From the NCBI GenBank assembly GCA_017983635.1, contig JAGOBA010000002.1, forward strand, positions 496,001 through 560,000: 64,000 bases of DNA, in the 5' to 3' direction. The translations under genes were made by a program, and so were the position numbers. Under the pieces are notes generated by a model that saw only the letters and a program-made list of their open reading frames with translations, was not told the DNA's origin and searched no databases. The stretch is from Alphaproteobacteria bacterium. Lineage in GTDB: Bacteria; Pseudomonadota; Alphaproteobacteria; Micropepsales; Micropepsaceae. Below are positions 9,151-17,523 of the stretch, piece after piece. How positions within the stretch are numbered: position 1 is the first letter of the stretch; the number at the start of each line of letters is the position of its first letter.

Positions 9151-9546
9151 CTACTCGACCAGCGAGACCCGCTTCGGTTCCAACACGCGCAGCACCTGCA
9201 CCAGATCGTGTCCACGCTTCATCACCAGCCCGCCAGCCGCGACGACGGCATACAAGCCCTGACGACTGCGCAGCTTCGGCCGCTTCTCGATGCGGTAGAG
9301 CGGCATCTCCGACGCCCGCCGGAACACCGCGAACGTTGCCACCTCGCGGCCCGCGCCGATCGCATAGTCGCGCCATTCGCCCGCCGCGACTTGCCTGCCG
9401 TACACACTCAAGATTGTGCCGAGTTCGCGCCGGTCGAACATCACCTGTTCATAGCGCTCGCGCGCTGATGCCGCGCTTTCGCCCGTCTCGTTCGTCCGTG
9501 GCGCGGGGCGCTCGCCACGGAAGAGTTCTATGGGTTCGTCAACCAT
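9151..9546 (-). CDS. DUF2794 family protein
   Basis: A 131-residue protein with the conserved core FDRRELGTILSVYGRQVAAG-type block (about 35-55), then DYAIG, FRRASEMPLYRIEKRPKL and GGLVMKRGHDLVQVLRVLEPK. This family is widespread in Alphaproteobacteria and has no known function. The ATG at 9546 is preferred over longer in-frame extensions because those would run inside the upstream O-methyltransferase gene. It lies 46 bp downstream of that gene on the same strand and is probably cotranscribed with it. Confidence 0.88.
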   Translation of the reverse strand: MVDEPIELFRGERPAPRTNETGESAASARERYEQVMFDRRELGTILSVYGRQVAAGEWRDYAIGAGREVATFAVFRRASEMPLYRIEKRPKLRSRQGLYAVVAAGGLVMKRGHDLVQVLRVLEPKRVSLVE

Positions 9547-9592
9547 CTCCGGTCGAAAGTGTCCACCCGTATCGGCCGGTTGGCAAGGCCGA

Positions 9593-10258
9593 TCAGCGTT
9601 TCCGGCACATGAAAATGCCGTCCGCAATCGGCAACAACACCGTTTCGACCCGCGGATCGCCTTTGATCTTTGCGTTAAGAGCCCTGAGTGCCATCGTGTC
9701 CTCCGACGTGTCGGCCGGATCGACCACGCGTCCGAACCACAGCACATTGTCGATCGCGATCAGCCCGCCGGGGCGCACCAGTTTCAGCATCTGCTCGTAA
9801 TAGGCGTCGTAGCCGGTCTTGTCCGCATCGATGAACGCAAAGTCGTACGTACCCGCGCGACCTTCCTTCAGCAGTTTGTCGAGCGTCGCCAGCGCCGGCC
9901 CCACATGCCCGGTGATTTTCTTCGCTTGTCCCGCTTCCGCCCACGTCGCCCGCGCGCGCGCCATATATTCGTCGCTGATGTCGAGCGCATCGACATGCCC
10001 GTCCTCCGGCAGCGCCAGCGCGACGGCAAGCGCGCTATAGCCGGTGAACGTGCCCACCTCGATATAGCGCTTGGCGCTCATCAGCTTGGCGATCAGGCCC
10101 ATGAACGCGCCCTGCTCCGGCGCGATCTGCATGATCGAGAGCCGGCCTAACAGCGCCGCTGTCTCGGTGCGGCACTTGCTCAACACCGGATGCTCGCGCA
10201 CCCCGACATCGACCGCATAGTCCAACACCGCAGGCGTAAAATTCAGCGATTTACTCAT
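9593..10258 (-). CDS. Class I SAM-dependent O-methyltransferase
   Basis: A 221-residue protein of the metal-dependent O-methyltransferase (COMT-like) family. Motif I reads YIEVGTFTGYSALAVALALP (about 64-83), followed by the acidic ribose-binding DALDIS, then DFAFIDADKTGYDAYYEQ (metal and substrate region) and GGLIAIDNVLWFGRVVDP, all characteristic. Homologues methylate catechol-type or other small hydroxylated substrates; the substrate here cannot be told. The ATG at 10258 gives the normal length; in-frame sequence upstream runs into the divergent hydrolase gene and is not part of the protein. Confidence 0.92.
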   Translation of the reverse strand: MSKSLNFTPAVLDYAVDVGVREHPVLSKCRTETAALLGRLSIMQIAPEQGAFMGLIAKLMSAKRYIEVGTFTGYSALAVALALPEDGHVDALDISDEYMARARATWAEAGQAKKITGHVGPALATLDKLLKEGRAGTYDFAFIDADKTGYDAYYEQMLKLVRPGGLIAIDNVLWFGRVVDPADTSEDTMALRALNAKIKGDPRVETVLLPIADGIFMCRKR

Positions 10259-10324
10259 GACCGTCCCTTGCCTCGTTCGCGAGGGGATATTGCATCTGCG
10301 CGCCAATCGCGCCATGTGATTCCT

Positions 10325-11035
10325 ATGGCATCGACGAACTTGACGACCTACCCCTCGAATCGCGGGCTGACCGCCGCCTACGATGCCGTCAAAGACGCGG
10401 CGAGCTTCGTTGCTTGCACGCTGCGACCGCCGTGTGCGCCGCCGGTTGAGAACGTGCCCAAGGGCGACGGCCACGCGGTGATCGTGTTCCCGGGATTCCT
10501 GACCGGCGACTGGGCGACGAAGGAGTTGATCGCCTGGCTCAAGGCGGTTGGCTACAACGCTGTGGGTTGGGGCCACGGTCTAAATGTCGGTCCAACGACG
10601 ACCGCGCTCGAGCGCTGCGAAACACTGCTCGACGAAGCGGCGGAGCGTACCGGCCGCAAGGTCACTCTGATCGGCCGCAGCCTCGGCGGCCTCTACGCGC
10701 GCGAGATCGCGAAGGACGAGCCCGATAAGGTTGTGCGCGTCATCACACTCGGCACGCCGATCAAGTTCCCGATCGCAACCCCGCTGTCGCCGTTCGTGGA
10801 AATGCTGTCCTCGAACTTCGATCCGGCCTTCGTAAAACGCCAAGGCGACCTCACGCGCAACCCGCCGGTGCCTGTCACAGCGTTCTATTCCCGCAAAGAC
10901 GGTATCGTTCCGTGGCGATCCTGCTTGGTTGAAGAGAGCACGACCGCGGAAAACATCGAGATCGACAGCCCGCACACAATCATGGGCGCAAACCGAACGG
11001 CAATGCGATTTATCGCCGAACGTCTCGCTTCCTGA
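10325..11035 (+). CDS. Alpha/beta hydrolase
   Basis: A 236-residue alpha/beta-hydrolase-fold protein with a readable triad: nucleophile Ser119 in IGRSLGGLYAREIA, Asp192 in FYSRKDGIVPW and His217 in SPHTIMGAN. The oxyanion region VFPGFLTGDWATKEL fits lipase/esterase-like members. No signal peptide is seen, so it is probably cytoplasmic. It is divergent from the O-methyltransferase with a 66-bp intergenic gap that must hold both promoters. The substrate is unknown. Confidence 0.9.
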   Translation: MASTNLTTYPSNRGLTAAYDAVKDAASFVACTLRPPCAPPVENVPKGDGHAVIVFPGFLTGDWATKELIAWLKAVGYNAVGWGHGLNVGPTTTALERCETLLDEAAERTGRKVTLIGRSLGGLYAREIAKDEPDKVVRVITLGTPIKFPIATPLSPFVEMLSSNFDPAFVKRQGDLTRNPPVPVTAFYSRKDGIVPWRSCLVEESTTAENIEIDSPHTIMGANRTAMRFIAERLAS

Positions 11036-11247
11036 AGAAACGTTCATCGAAGCCTCGCTCAGGCGTGATTGCGGGGCCACTTTGCAGCCTCATTTCGGCC
11101 TAGCGAGCGCCGCTTTGCGCGCCCATCTTCATGCGTACCGGTTGGCTCGAAGTGAGGCGAAAGTCTCGGACCATCAGCCCCCAGCCCCCTCGCGGCTTTT
11201 CCAAGCTTCGGGCCAACCGCCTAGCTCCCCAATTCGTAGTGTGTAAG

Positions 11248-11284
11248 AACTCCCTCAACGAGAAATCGCTGAGGGAGTTTTTTT
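11248..11284 (+). promoter_or_regulatory. Terminator-like hairpin containing the SDR ribosome binding site
   Basis: Bases 11248-11257 pair perfectly with 11270-11279 (10 bp), then an A-C mismatch and a 3-bp CGA/TCG stem close a GAAA tetraloop. Seven T residues follow (11278-11284), giving a textbook intrinsic terminator. The SDR ATG begins at 11286, and the only good Shine-Dalgarno sequence, GAGGGAG at 11271-11277, is the 3' arm of the stem. The element could end transcription from upstream, act as an attenuator, or hide the ribosome site. The 210 bp before it (11036-11247) show no gene. Confidence 0.85.
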
Positions 11285-11285
11285 C

Positions 11286-11996
11286 ATGCGCTTGCAAGGC
11301 AAGGCCGCCATCGTCACCGGCGCGGGCTCCGGCATCGGCCGCGCCACCGCGGAACTCTTTGTCAAGGAAGGCGCGAAAGTCCTGACCGTTGATCTCCCCG
11401 GCAAAGGCACGGACCTTGAGATCGATATCGCCGCCGACGCCGCCCCGAAAAAGATCGTCGAGGCCGCGGTCGCCAAGTGCGGCCGTCTGGACATTGTCAT
11501 GAACAACGCCGGCGTCGCCTCGAACGCCCTGGCCGAGGAATTCACGCGCGAAGCCTGGGACCGCACGCTCGCCGTGAATCTGACCGCCCCGTTCCTGATC
11601 TGCCAGGCGGCGATCCCCCACCTGCGGGCGGCCGGCGCCGGCCGGATCATCAACGTCGCCTCCGTGATGGCCGAAGGCACGGACTACGGCCTGTCCGCCT
11701 ACTGCGCGTCGAAGGCGGGGGTTGCGGGCTTCACCCGGACGCTGGCCCTCGAACTCGGCAAGTTCAAAATCACAGCGAACTACCTGCTACCGGGCGCCAT
11801 CCGGACGGGCATGACGACCCCGCTCTGGGACGCACGGCCCGACGTCGCCGACATCTGGGCGAAGAAGTCGGCGCTCCGCCGCCTGGGCCAGCCCGAAGAC
11901 CTCGCCAAGGCCGCCCTCTTCCTCGCCTCCGACGACGGCGCTTTCGTCACAGGGCACGGACTGACGGTAGACGGCGGTTTGATGCTGCGCGTGTGA
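11286..11996 (+). CDS. Short-chain dehydrogenase/reductase
   Basis: A 236-residue classical SDR with the NAD(P)-binding motif TGAGSGIG (11-18), NNAG (73-76) and the catalytic Ser126, Tyr139 and Lys143 (YCASK). Asp36 after the second strand (VDLPG) suggests NAD rather than NADP preference. The protein starts exactly at the expected family N-terminus (RLQGKAAIVTGAG), so the ATG at 11286 is well supported even though it follows a terminator-like hairpin by one base. The substrate is unknown. The next gene is 80 bp downstream on the same strand. Confidence 0.93.
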   Translation: MRLQGKAAIVTGAGSGIGRATAELFVKEGAKVLTVDLPGKGTDLEIDIAADAAPKKIVEAAVAKCGRLDIVMNNAGVASNALAEEFTREAWDRTLAVNLTAPFLICQAAIPHLRAAGAGRIINVASVMAEGTDYGLSAYCASKAGVAGFTRTLALELGKFKITANYLLPGAIRTGMTTPLWDARPDVADIWAKKSALRRLGQPEDLAKAALFLASDDGAFVTGHGLTVDGGLMLRV

Positions 11997-12076
11997 AGTC
12001 TGAACAACTCAACACTTGCGGTTGCACTGCGATTCCGCGTATTGCCTTGCCCCGCAATTGAGCCATTTTCTGTCCC

Positions 12077-12820
12077 ATGATTGAACTCGAAGGCTTGGTC
12101 CGGCGGTTTGGAGCCTTAACCGCCGTTGGTGGCATCTCGCTCAAGGTGGCCAAAGGTGAAGTCCTAGGATTTCTCGGCCCGAACGGCGCCGGCAAATCGA
12201 CAACGATGAAAATGATCACGGGCTTTCTCGCGCCAAGTGAGGGCCGGATCACCGTCTGCGGCCACGACGTGGTGGAGCAGCCATTCCAGGCGCAAAGCGC
12301 GATTGGCTACCTGCCGGAAGGCGCGCCCGCGTACCCCGACATGACGCCGGTGCAGTTCCTGCACTTCATCGCGCAAGTCCGCGGCCTCGTCGGTGACGCC
12401 GCAACGAAAGCGGTGGACACCGCGGTCGCGCGCACCGGCCTGCAAGGTGTTCTGGAACAACGCATCGAGACGCTGTCGAAAGGCTTCAAGCGCCGCGTTG
12501 GTCTGGCCCAAGCGATCCTGCACAACCCGCCGGTCTTGATCATGGACGAGCCGACCGACGGCCTCGACCCGAACCAAAAGCAAGCCGTCCGAAATCTGAT
12601 CCGCAGCATGAGCGCCGAGAAGGCGATCATCATCTCGACTCACATCTTGGAAGAAGTCGACGCCGTCTGCACGCGCGCCGTGATCATCGACAAGGGCCGC
12701 ATCGTCGCCGACGGCACGCCGGCGGATCTGCTGGCGAAGTCGCCGACCAAGCGGCTCGACGACGTCTTCCGCGCGCTAACGACACCCGACGCCGAAATCA
12801 AAGCGGAGGCCGTGTCATGA
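12077..12820 (+). CDS. ABC transporter ATP-binding protein (GldA/ABC-2 type)
   Basis: The 247-residue ATPase has Walker A GPNGAGKST, signature LSKGFKRRVGLAQAI (a SKG variant of LSGGQ) and Walker B PVLIMDEPTDGLDP. It is the first gene of a four-gene cluster with an ABC-2 permease, a GldG-like protein and a DUF4340 protein, each overlapping or nearly touching the next. This set resembles GldA-GldF-GldG, named for Bacteroidetes gliding but common in non-gliding bacteria, where the cargo is unknown. The C-terminal helix (KRLDDVFRALT) is typical. Its stop overlaps the permease ATG by four bases. Confidence 0.93.
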   Translation: MIELEGLVRRFGALTAVGGISLKVAKGEVLGFLGPNGAGKSTTMKMITGFLAPSEGRITVCGHDVVEQPFQAQSAIGYLPEGAPAYPDMTPVQFLHFIAQVRGLVGDAATKAVDTAVARTGLQGVLEQRIETLSKGFKRRVGLAQAILHNPPVLIMDEPTDGLDPNQKQAVRNLIRSMSAEKAIIISTHILEEVDAVCTRAVIIDKGRIVADGTPADLLAKSPTKRLDDVFRALTTPDAEIKAEAVS

Positions 12821-13560
12821 ACTTCGGCAACGCCACTTACGCGGTCTTCCGTCGGGAGTTCGAGGGCTACTTCGCCACTCCGCTCGCCTACGTCTTCATC
12901 GTGATCTTCCTACTCGCGATGGGTTCCTTCACGTTCTACTTCGGCCAGTTCTTCGCAACCGGCCGCGCCGAACTTGATGTGTTCTTCGGCTTCCACCCTT
13001 GGCTCTATCTCTTTCTGATCCCGGCGATCTCGATGCGCCTGTGGGCGGAAGAGCAAAAGTCGGGCACGATCGAGCTTCTGCTCACGCTCCCGATCCCGGT
13101 CGCCGCCGCCGTCGTCGGCAAGTTCTTGGCCGCCTGGGCCTTCGCGGGAATAGCGCTACTGCTCACCTTCCCGATGTGGTTCACCGTCAACTATCTGGGA
13201 TCGCCGGATAATGGCGTGATTTTCGCGAGTTACATCGGCAGCTGGCTGATGGCCGGCGGTTATCTGGCGATCGGGTCGTGCATATCGGCCATGACGAACA
13301 ACCAGGTCATCGCCTTCGTCGTCACCGTCGTCGTCTGCTTCCTGTTCACGATTGCGGGCCACGACATCGTGCTCGACTTCTTCCAAGGCTGGGCGCCGCT
13401 CGCCATCGTCAACGCGATCTCCTCGTTCAGCTTCCTCACGCACTTTGCCGCGATCATGGAAGGCGTGATCGACTTCCGCGATCTCGTCTTCTTCGGCTCG
13501 CTGATCGGCTTGGCGCTCTTCATCAACGTGGTCGTCATCGACCTGAAGCGGGCAGGGTAA
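12817..13560 (+). CDS. ABC-2 type permease (GldF-like)
   Basis: A 247-residue permease with six predicted membrane segments. The N-terminal FRREFEGYFATPLAYVFI segment and the RLWAEEQKSGTIELLLTLPI elbow are diagnostic of ABC-2/GldF transporters. It partners the ATPase encoded just upstream, with which it overlaps by ATGA. The downstream GldG-like gene starts 5 bp after its stop. Export across the inner membrane is the expected role; substrate unknown. Confidence 0.92.
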   Translation: MNFGNATYAVFRREFEGYFATPLAYVFIVIFLLAMGSFTFYFGQFFATGRAELDVFFGFHPWLYLFLIPAISMRLWAEEQKSGTIELLLTLPIPVAAAVVGKFLAAWAFAGIALLLTFPMWFTVNYLGSPDNGVIFASYIGSWLMAGGYLAIGSCISAMTNNQVIAFVVTVVVCFLFTIAGHDIVLDFFQGWAPLAIVNAISSFSFLTHFAAIMEGVIDFRDLVFFGSLIGLALFINVVVIDLKRAG

Positions 13561-13565
13561 CCGCC

Positions 13566-15506
13566 ATGCGTTGGACTAGATCGAAAATCGCCGCCGCCGC
13601 CATCGCGCTCGCCGTGGTGCTGTTCTTCGCCGTCAACATCATCTCGGACGTGTGGTTCTCGGCCGCCAAGCTCGACCTTACCTCGGCCGGGCTCTACACG
13701 GTCAGCGACGGCACCAAGAACACGCTACGCTCGATCCCCGAGCCGATCACGTTGCGCTTCTTCTTTTCCGAGAGGCAGTCGGTCAAATACGCCGGCATCC
13801 GTGCCTACGGCGCCCGCGTGCGCGATCTCTTGCGCCAATACGCCAGCCTCTCCGGCGGCAAGCTGAAGCTCGAGATCATCGACCCTGAGCCTTTGACCGA
13901 GCAAGAAGACCAAGCCGTCGCCCAAGGCGTGACCGGCGCGCCGACCCCCGCGGGGGAGAAGGTCTATTTCGGCCTCGTCGGCACGAACATGGTCAGCGGC
14001 CGCGAGGTCATTCCCTTCTTCCTCGAAGATCGCGAGAAGTATCTCGAGTACGACATCACCAGCCTGATCTACAAACTGATCCGCGAGAAAAAGCCGAAGA
14101 TCGGCGTCGTCTCGAACATCCCGTTCGACACCGGCGCTGGCGGCATGATGGCGGCGATGCAGGGCAACTCGCGCCCGTTCATGATCTACGAGCAGCTGCG
14201 CGAATCCTTCGACATCCAGTTCTTGGAGCAAGACTTCGACCGCGTGCCCGCCGACATCGACGTCGTGATGATCGCGCACCCGAAACCGCTCAACGATAAG
14301 ACGCAATACGCGCTCGATCAGTTCATCATGCGCGGCGGCCGGGCACTTGTTTTCCTCGATCCCTGGTCGGAGATCTCGCAACAAAGCGCGAGCCCGACCG
14401 GCGAGCCGCTTGAAGGCTCGACCGCCTCCTCGGCGAAGAGCATGGACCGGCTGATGCAAAGCTGGGGCGTGTCGATGGACGCAGCCAACATCATCGGCGT
14501 GCGCGACCGTGCTCAGCGCGTTTCCTTCGGCGGCGATGTCGTCGACTACGTCGCATGGATCGCGTTCTCGGCACTCGACATGGACCGCAAGGACCTGGTC
14601 ACAGGCGAACTCACCGACTTGAACTTCGGCACCATCGGCGCGATCACGCCGGCCAAGGGCGCGACAACGACCCTGACCCCTCTGCTGCAGACCACCGACG
14701 ACACGATGCAAATCCCCATAGCCAAGGTCAAAGGCAGCCCGAACCCCGACGAACTGCTGCGCGACTTCGTCAAGTCCAAAGACAAGTACATCGTAGCCGG
14801 CCGCATTCAGGGCTCGATCAAATCGGCCTTTCCGGGCGGCCCGCCGGCGGCGTCGTTGCTCCCAGCCGCCCAAGGTCAAACGAAGGAACCGCTGCCCGCC
14901 TTTATCAAGGAGACGAAGGGACCGGCGAACATCATCATCGTCGCCGACACCGACCTCTTCAACGACAGCTTCTGGGTCCAGGCTCAGGAACTGCAGGGGC
15001 AGCGCGTCGCCGTACCCGTCGCCGACAACGCCGTCTTCGTGTTGAACGCGATCGAGAACTTGACCGGCTCCAGCGACCTGATCTCGCTGCGCTCACGCGG
15101 CACTTCGAACCGCCCGTTCACGGTCGTCAACAACATCCGCCGCCGCGCCGAGCAGCAGTTCCTTCGTCAGGAGCAAGCGCTCCAGGAACAGCTGACCCAA
15201 ACGCAAACGCGCCTCGCCGAACTGGAAGGCCGCCGCGCGGCCCAAGCGAGGCCCGGTGCGACCCAGCCTCAAGAATTGCTGACGCCGGAACAAGAAAAAG
15301 AAATTGAAAAATTCCGTACCCAGCTCGCCGAAACTCGCGGGGCGCTGCGCGACGTGCAGTTCAAGCTGCGCCGCGACATTGACCGTCTAGGCACCTGGCT
15401 CGCGGGCATCAACACGTTGCTGGTGCCGCTGATGTTGGGCGGCACCGCGCTGGTGCTTGCCTTCCTGCGCCGCCGCAAATCCAAAAAACCCGGAGGTGCC
15501 GCATGA
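13566..15506 (+). CDS. GldG-like ABC-associated protein
   Basis: A 646-residue protein anchored by an N-terminal helix (about 8-28) and a C-terminal helix (about 613-633), with a large periplasmic part between them. It matches the GldG/Gldg family: the YTVSDGTKNTLRSIPEPITLRFFFS region near the N-terminus, seen here at residues 41-66, and a GIVSN-like Rossmann-type domain (DUF4350/ABC-type uncharacterised) in the middle. A coiled-coil rich in Gln/Glu (about 530-605) precedes the last helix. The ATG at 13566 lies 5 bp after the permease stop. It overlaps the DUF4340 gene by four bases. Confidence 0.88.
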   Translation: MRWTRSKIAAAAIALAVVLFFAVNIISDVWFSAAKLDLTSAGLYTVSDGTKNTLRSIPEPITLRFFFSERQSVKYAGIRAYGARVRDLLRQYASLSGGKLKLEIIDPEPLTEQEDQAVAQGVTGAPTPAGEKVYFGLVGTNMVSGREVIPFFLEDREKYLEYDITSLIYKLIREKKPKIGVVSNIPFDTGAGGMMAAMQGNSRPFMIYEQLRESFDIQFLEQDFDRVPADIDVVMIAHPKPLNDKTQYALDQFIMRGGRALVFLDPWSEISQQSASPTGEPLEGSTASSAKSMDRLMQSWGVSMDAANIIGVRDRAQRVSFGGDVVDYVAWIAFSALDMDRKDLVTGELTDLNFGTIGAITPAKGATTTLTPLLQTTDDTMQIPIAKVKGSPNPDELLRDFVKSKDKYIVAGRIQGSIKSAFPGGPPAASLLPAAQGQTKEPLPAFIKETKGPANIIIVADTDLFNDSFWVQAQELQGQRVAVPVADNAVFVLNAIENLTGSSDLISLRSRGTSNRPFTVVNNIRRRAEQQFLRQEQALQEQLTQTQTRLAELEGRRAAQARPGATQPQELLTPEQEKEIEKFRTQLAETRGALRDVQFKLRRDIDRLGTWLAGINTLLVPLMLGGTALVLAFLRRRKSKKPGGAA

Positions 15507-16642
15507 CCGACGCCGCCGCGAAAGCGCCGTTGATCCCCGTCCTCGAGCGCCGCATCCGCTCGCTCACCTATCTGGCCGGCGCGACCGCGCTCGCCGTTCT
15601 GCTGGCGTTGCTCGCGCTCTGGCAGCGCGCCTCAACCGGCGAACCCGCGTTCAAGGCCGTGCGAATGTTCCCGGCCCTTGAAGCCAGGGTCGACGACGTC
15701 GCCGCGATTCAAATCGAAACCAAGGGCGCGGCGTTCAACATCACTCGTGATGCGAAGGGCCTGTGGCACCTGCCGGACAAGGCCGGCTACCCGGCCGATT
15801 TCAACACGATCCGCAAAACGATTTTGGGCTTGTCGGAACTCGATCTGATCGATTTGCGTACCAGCCGCGCCGACTGGCAAGACCGCCTCGGCCTCGGCCT
15901 GCCGAAGTCCGGCGGCAACGGCACGCAGATTACCTTGAAGAACGCCAAGGGCGAAGAGATGGCGAGCCTCGTCGCCGGCAGCGCCGTCGAAGGCGCCGGT
16001 GGCGGCGGCAAGCAGGCGCTCTATGTCCGCCGTCCCAACGAAGCCCAAACCTACGTCGCGCGCGGCAACTTCCAGGCGCAAGCCGATCAAGCCCAATGGC
16101 TCAACAAAGCCTTCATCGACCTCGCCAAGGAGCGCGTAAAGACGGCCACCGTCAAACCGCCGAAGGGCAAGCCCTACAGCGTCACCCGCGCCACCTCAGC
16201 GGACGCGAACTTCCGCCTCGTCGAGGCGATCCCCGCCGGCCGTATGCTCCGCACGGAGGCCGAACCGAACGGCGTCGGCAATGCGCTCTTGGGTCTTTCG
16301 TTCGACGACGTGCAGCCGCAAACGAAGTTCGACTTCACGACCGCATCGAGCGCGACCTATCAAACCTTCGACGGCCTGACCCTGTCGTTGAGCTTGATTG
16401 AAAAGGATCGCGAGTTCTGGATGACCGTCAACGCGGCAGCCGATCCGAATGTCCAACCGGAAAAGCCGGGCGCGACGGCGCTCAAGCCCGACGTCCCGAA
16501 GGAAGCTAAAGAGATCAACGCCGTCGTCGGCACGTGGGCCTACAAGATCCCGCGCTACAAGGGCGTGCTGCTGTCCTCCCCCATGGAAGACCTCCTCCGC
16601 CCCGTCGGCGGCCCAGCGTCGGGCCCGTCGGTGAATCCATAA
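15503..16642 (+). CDS. DUF4340 domain-containing membrane-anchored protein
   Basis: A 379-residue protein with one N-terminal membrane helix (LAGATALAVLLALLALW, about 19-36) and a periplasmic region built of repeated DUF4340-type modules (FPALEARVDDVAAIQIETKG, then WHLPDKAGYPADFNTIRKT, and a YKIPRYKG block near the end). DUF4340 proteins regularly follow GldG homologues and are taken to be part of the same envelope complex. It ends the four-gene cluster. Molecular function is unknown. Confidence 0.88.
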   Translation: MTDAAAKAPLIPVLERRIRSLTYLAGATALAVLLALLALWQRASTGEPAFKAVRMFPALEARVDDVAAIQIETKGAAFNITRDAKGLWHLPDKAGYPADFNTIRKTILGLSELDLIDLRTSRADWQDRLGLGLPKSGGNGTQITLKNAKGEEMASLVAGSAVEGAGGGGKQALYVRRPNEAQTYVARGNFQAQADQAQWLNKAFIDLAKERVKTATVKPPKGKPYSVTRATSADANFRLVEAIPAGRMLRTEAEPNGVGNALLGLSFDDVQPQTKFDFTTASSATYQTFDGLTLSLSLIEKDREFWMTVNAAADPNVQPEKPGATALKPDVPKEAKEINAVVGTWAYKIPRYKGVLLSSPMEDLLRPVGGPASGPSVNP

Positions 16643-16702
16643 CGGCGGGAGCGACCTTTCCTGAAGTGGAGCGGCTGGGTGAAACGCTGAATCGCCTAGA
16701 AT

Positions 16703-17455
16703 CTACCGCCCAGTCACGCGCGCCTGCGCCGCGCCGAGGACTGGGCCGTTACCGTCGCCTTGCACCCACACGGCCACGCCGTCGTTGAGTTCGCCCTCTT
16801 CGGCGCGCGCCGGTAGCGTCAGCGTCACGGCTTCCCCGGTCCACTTGCCGACCGCCGAGAACCCGCGCACGACATTGTAGTAGGTGACGACCTTGCCGCC
16901 ATTCTCGCCCTTGGCGATGTTGACCGCGCGCGAGGACAGCGTATGCGCCAGCCAAATCGTCGCCGCCTGTTTCGCGCCCGCGCCGATGCGCAGCTGAACC
17001 GTGTCACCCGCTTGCGCGATCGCGATGAAGAGCCGCTTGCCGCGCGTTTCGCCAAGGCGCCGTTCGATCGCCTGCACCACGTCGCGCCGCGAATTGCCGA
17101 CCACGTCGTGCTGACCGTCCACGACCATCTGCGGCGTGTACACCCGGTGCGACGGCAGCACCTTTTCATAGGACTGCTGGCGCAACGTGTTCGCGTGGCT
17201 GGCCAGCGTGTCGCGCCAACCGATGTAGTCCCAATAGTCGACGTTGAACGACAGCGCGACCACGTCGTCGCGCTTCTGCAATTCGCCCATCAACTGATCG
17301 GCCGCCGGGCAGGAGGAGCAGCCCTGGCTCGTGTACAACTCGACGAAGACGGATTGCTTCACGCTCTCCCCCGCTTGCGCTGGCAAAAAAGAAAGCGCGC
17401 CGAATGCGGCAAGGCATCCGGCGCGCCAGAATATCGAGAGGGCGTTCAAGTTCAT
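16703..17455 (-). CDS. DUF1223 secreted thioredoxin-like protein
   Basis: A 250-residue protein with a signal peptide (hydrophobic 12-24, cleavage near AQA-GES). It begins with a thioredoxin-like strand and a CSSC motif (Cys46-Cys49) in FVELYTSQGCSSCPAADQ, followed by the family block VDYWDYIGWRDTLAS and TPQMVVDGQ. This fixes it as DUF1223, a periplasmic family common in Proteobacteria. A redox role is inferred from the CxxC and fold only. It stands alone between the convergent DUF4340 gene and aconitase, on the same strand as aconitase, 68 bp downstream of it. Confidence 0.9.
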   Translation of the reverse strand: MNLNALSIFWRAGCLAAFGALSFLPAQAGESVKQSVFVELYTSQGCSSCPAADQLMGELQKRDDVVALSFNVDYWDYIGWRDTLASHANTLRQQSYEKVLPSHRVYTPQMVVDGQHDVVGNSRRDVVQAIERRLGETRGKRLFIAIAQAGDTVQLRIGAGAKQAATIWLAHTLSSRAVNIAKGENGGKVVTYYNVVRGFSAVGKWTGEAVTLTLPARAEEGELNDGVAVWVQGDGNGPVLGAAQARVTGR

Positions 17456-17523
17456 GGCCGCAAACTTAATCCGCGACGACCCTCACTGCCTAGTCACGAA
17501 CCGGTGTCCATGGGCCAAATGGT

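Noticed and set aside
17456..17523. Terminator between acnA and the DUF1223 gene
   Set aside because: No stable stem with a T-tract is visible; the two genes may share a transcript.
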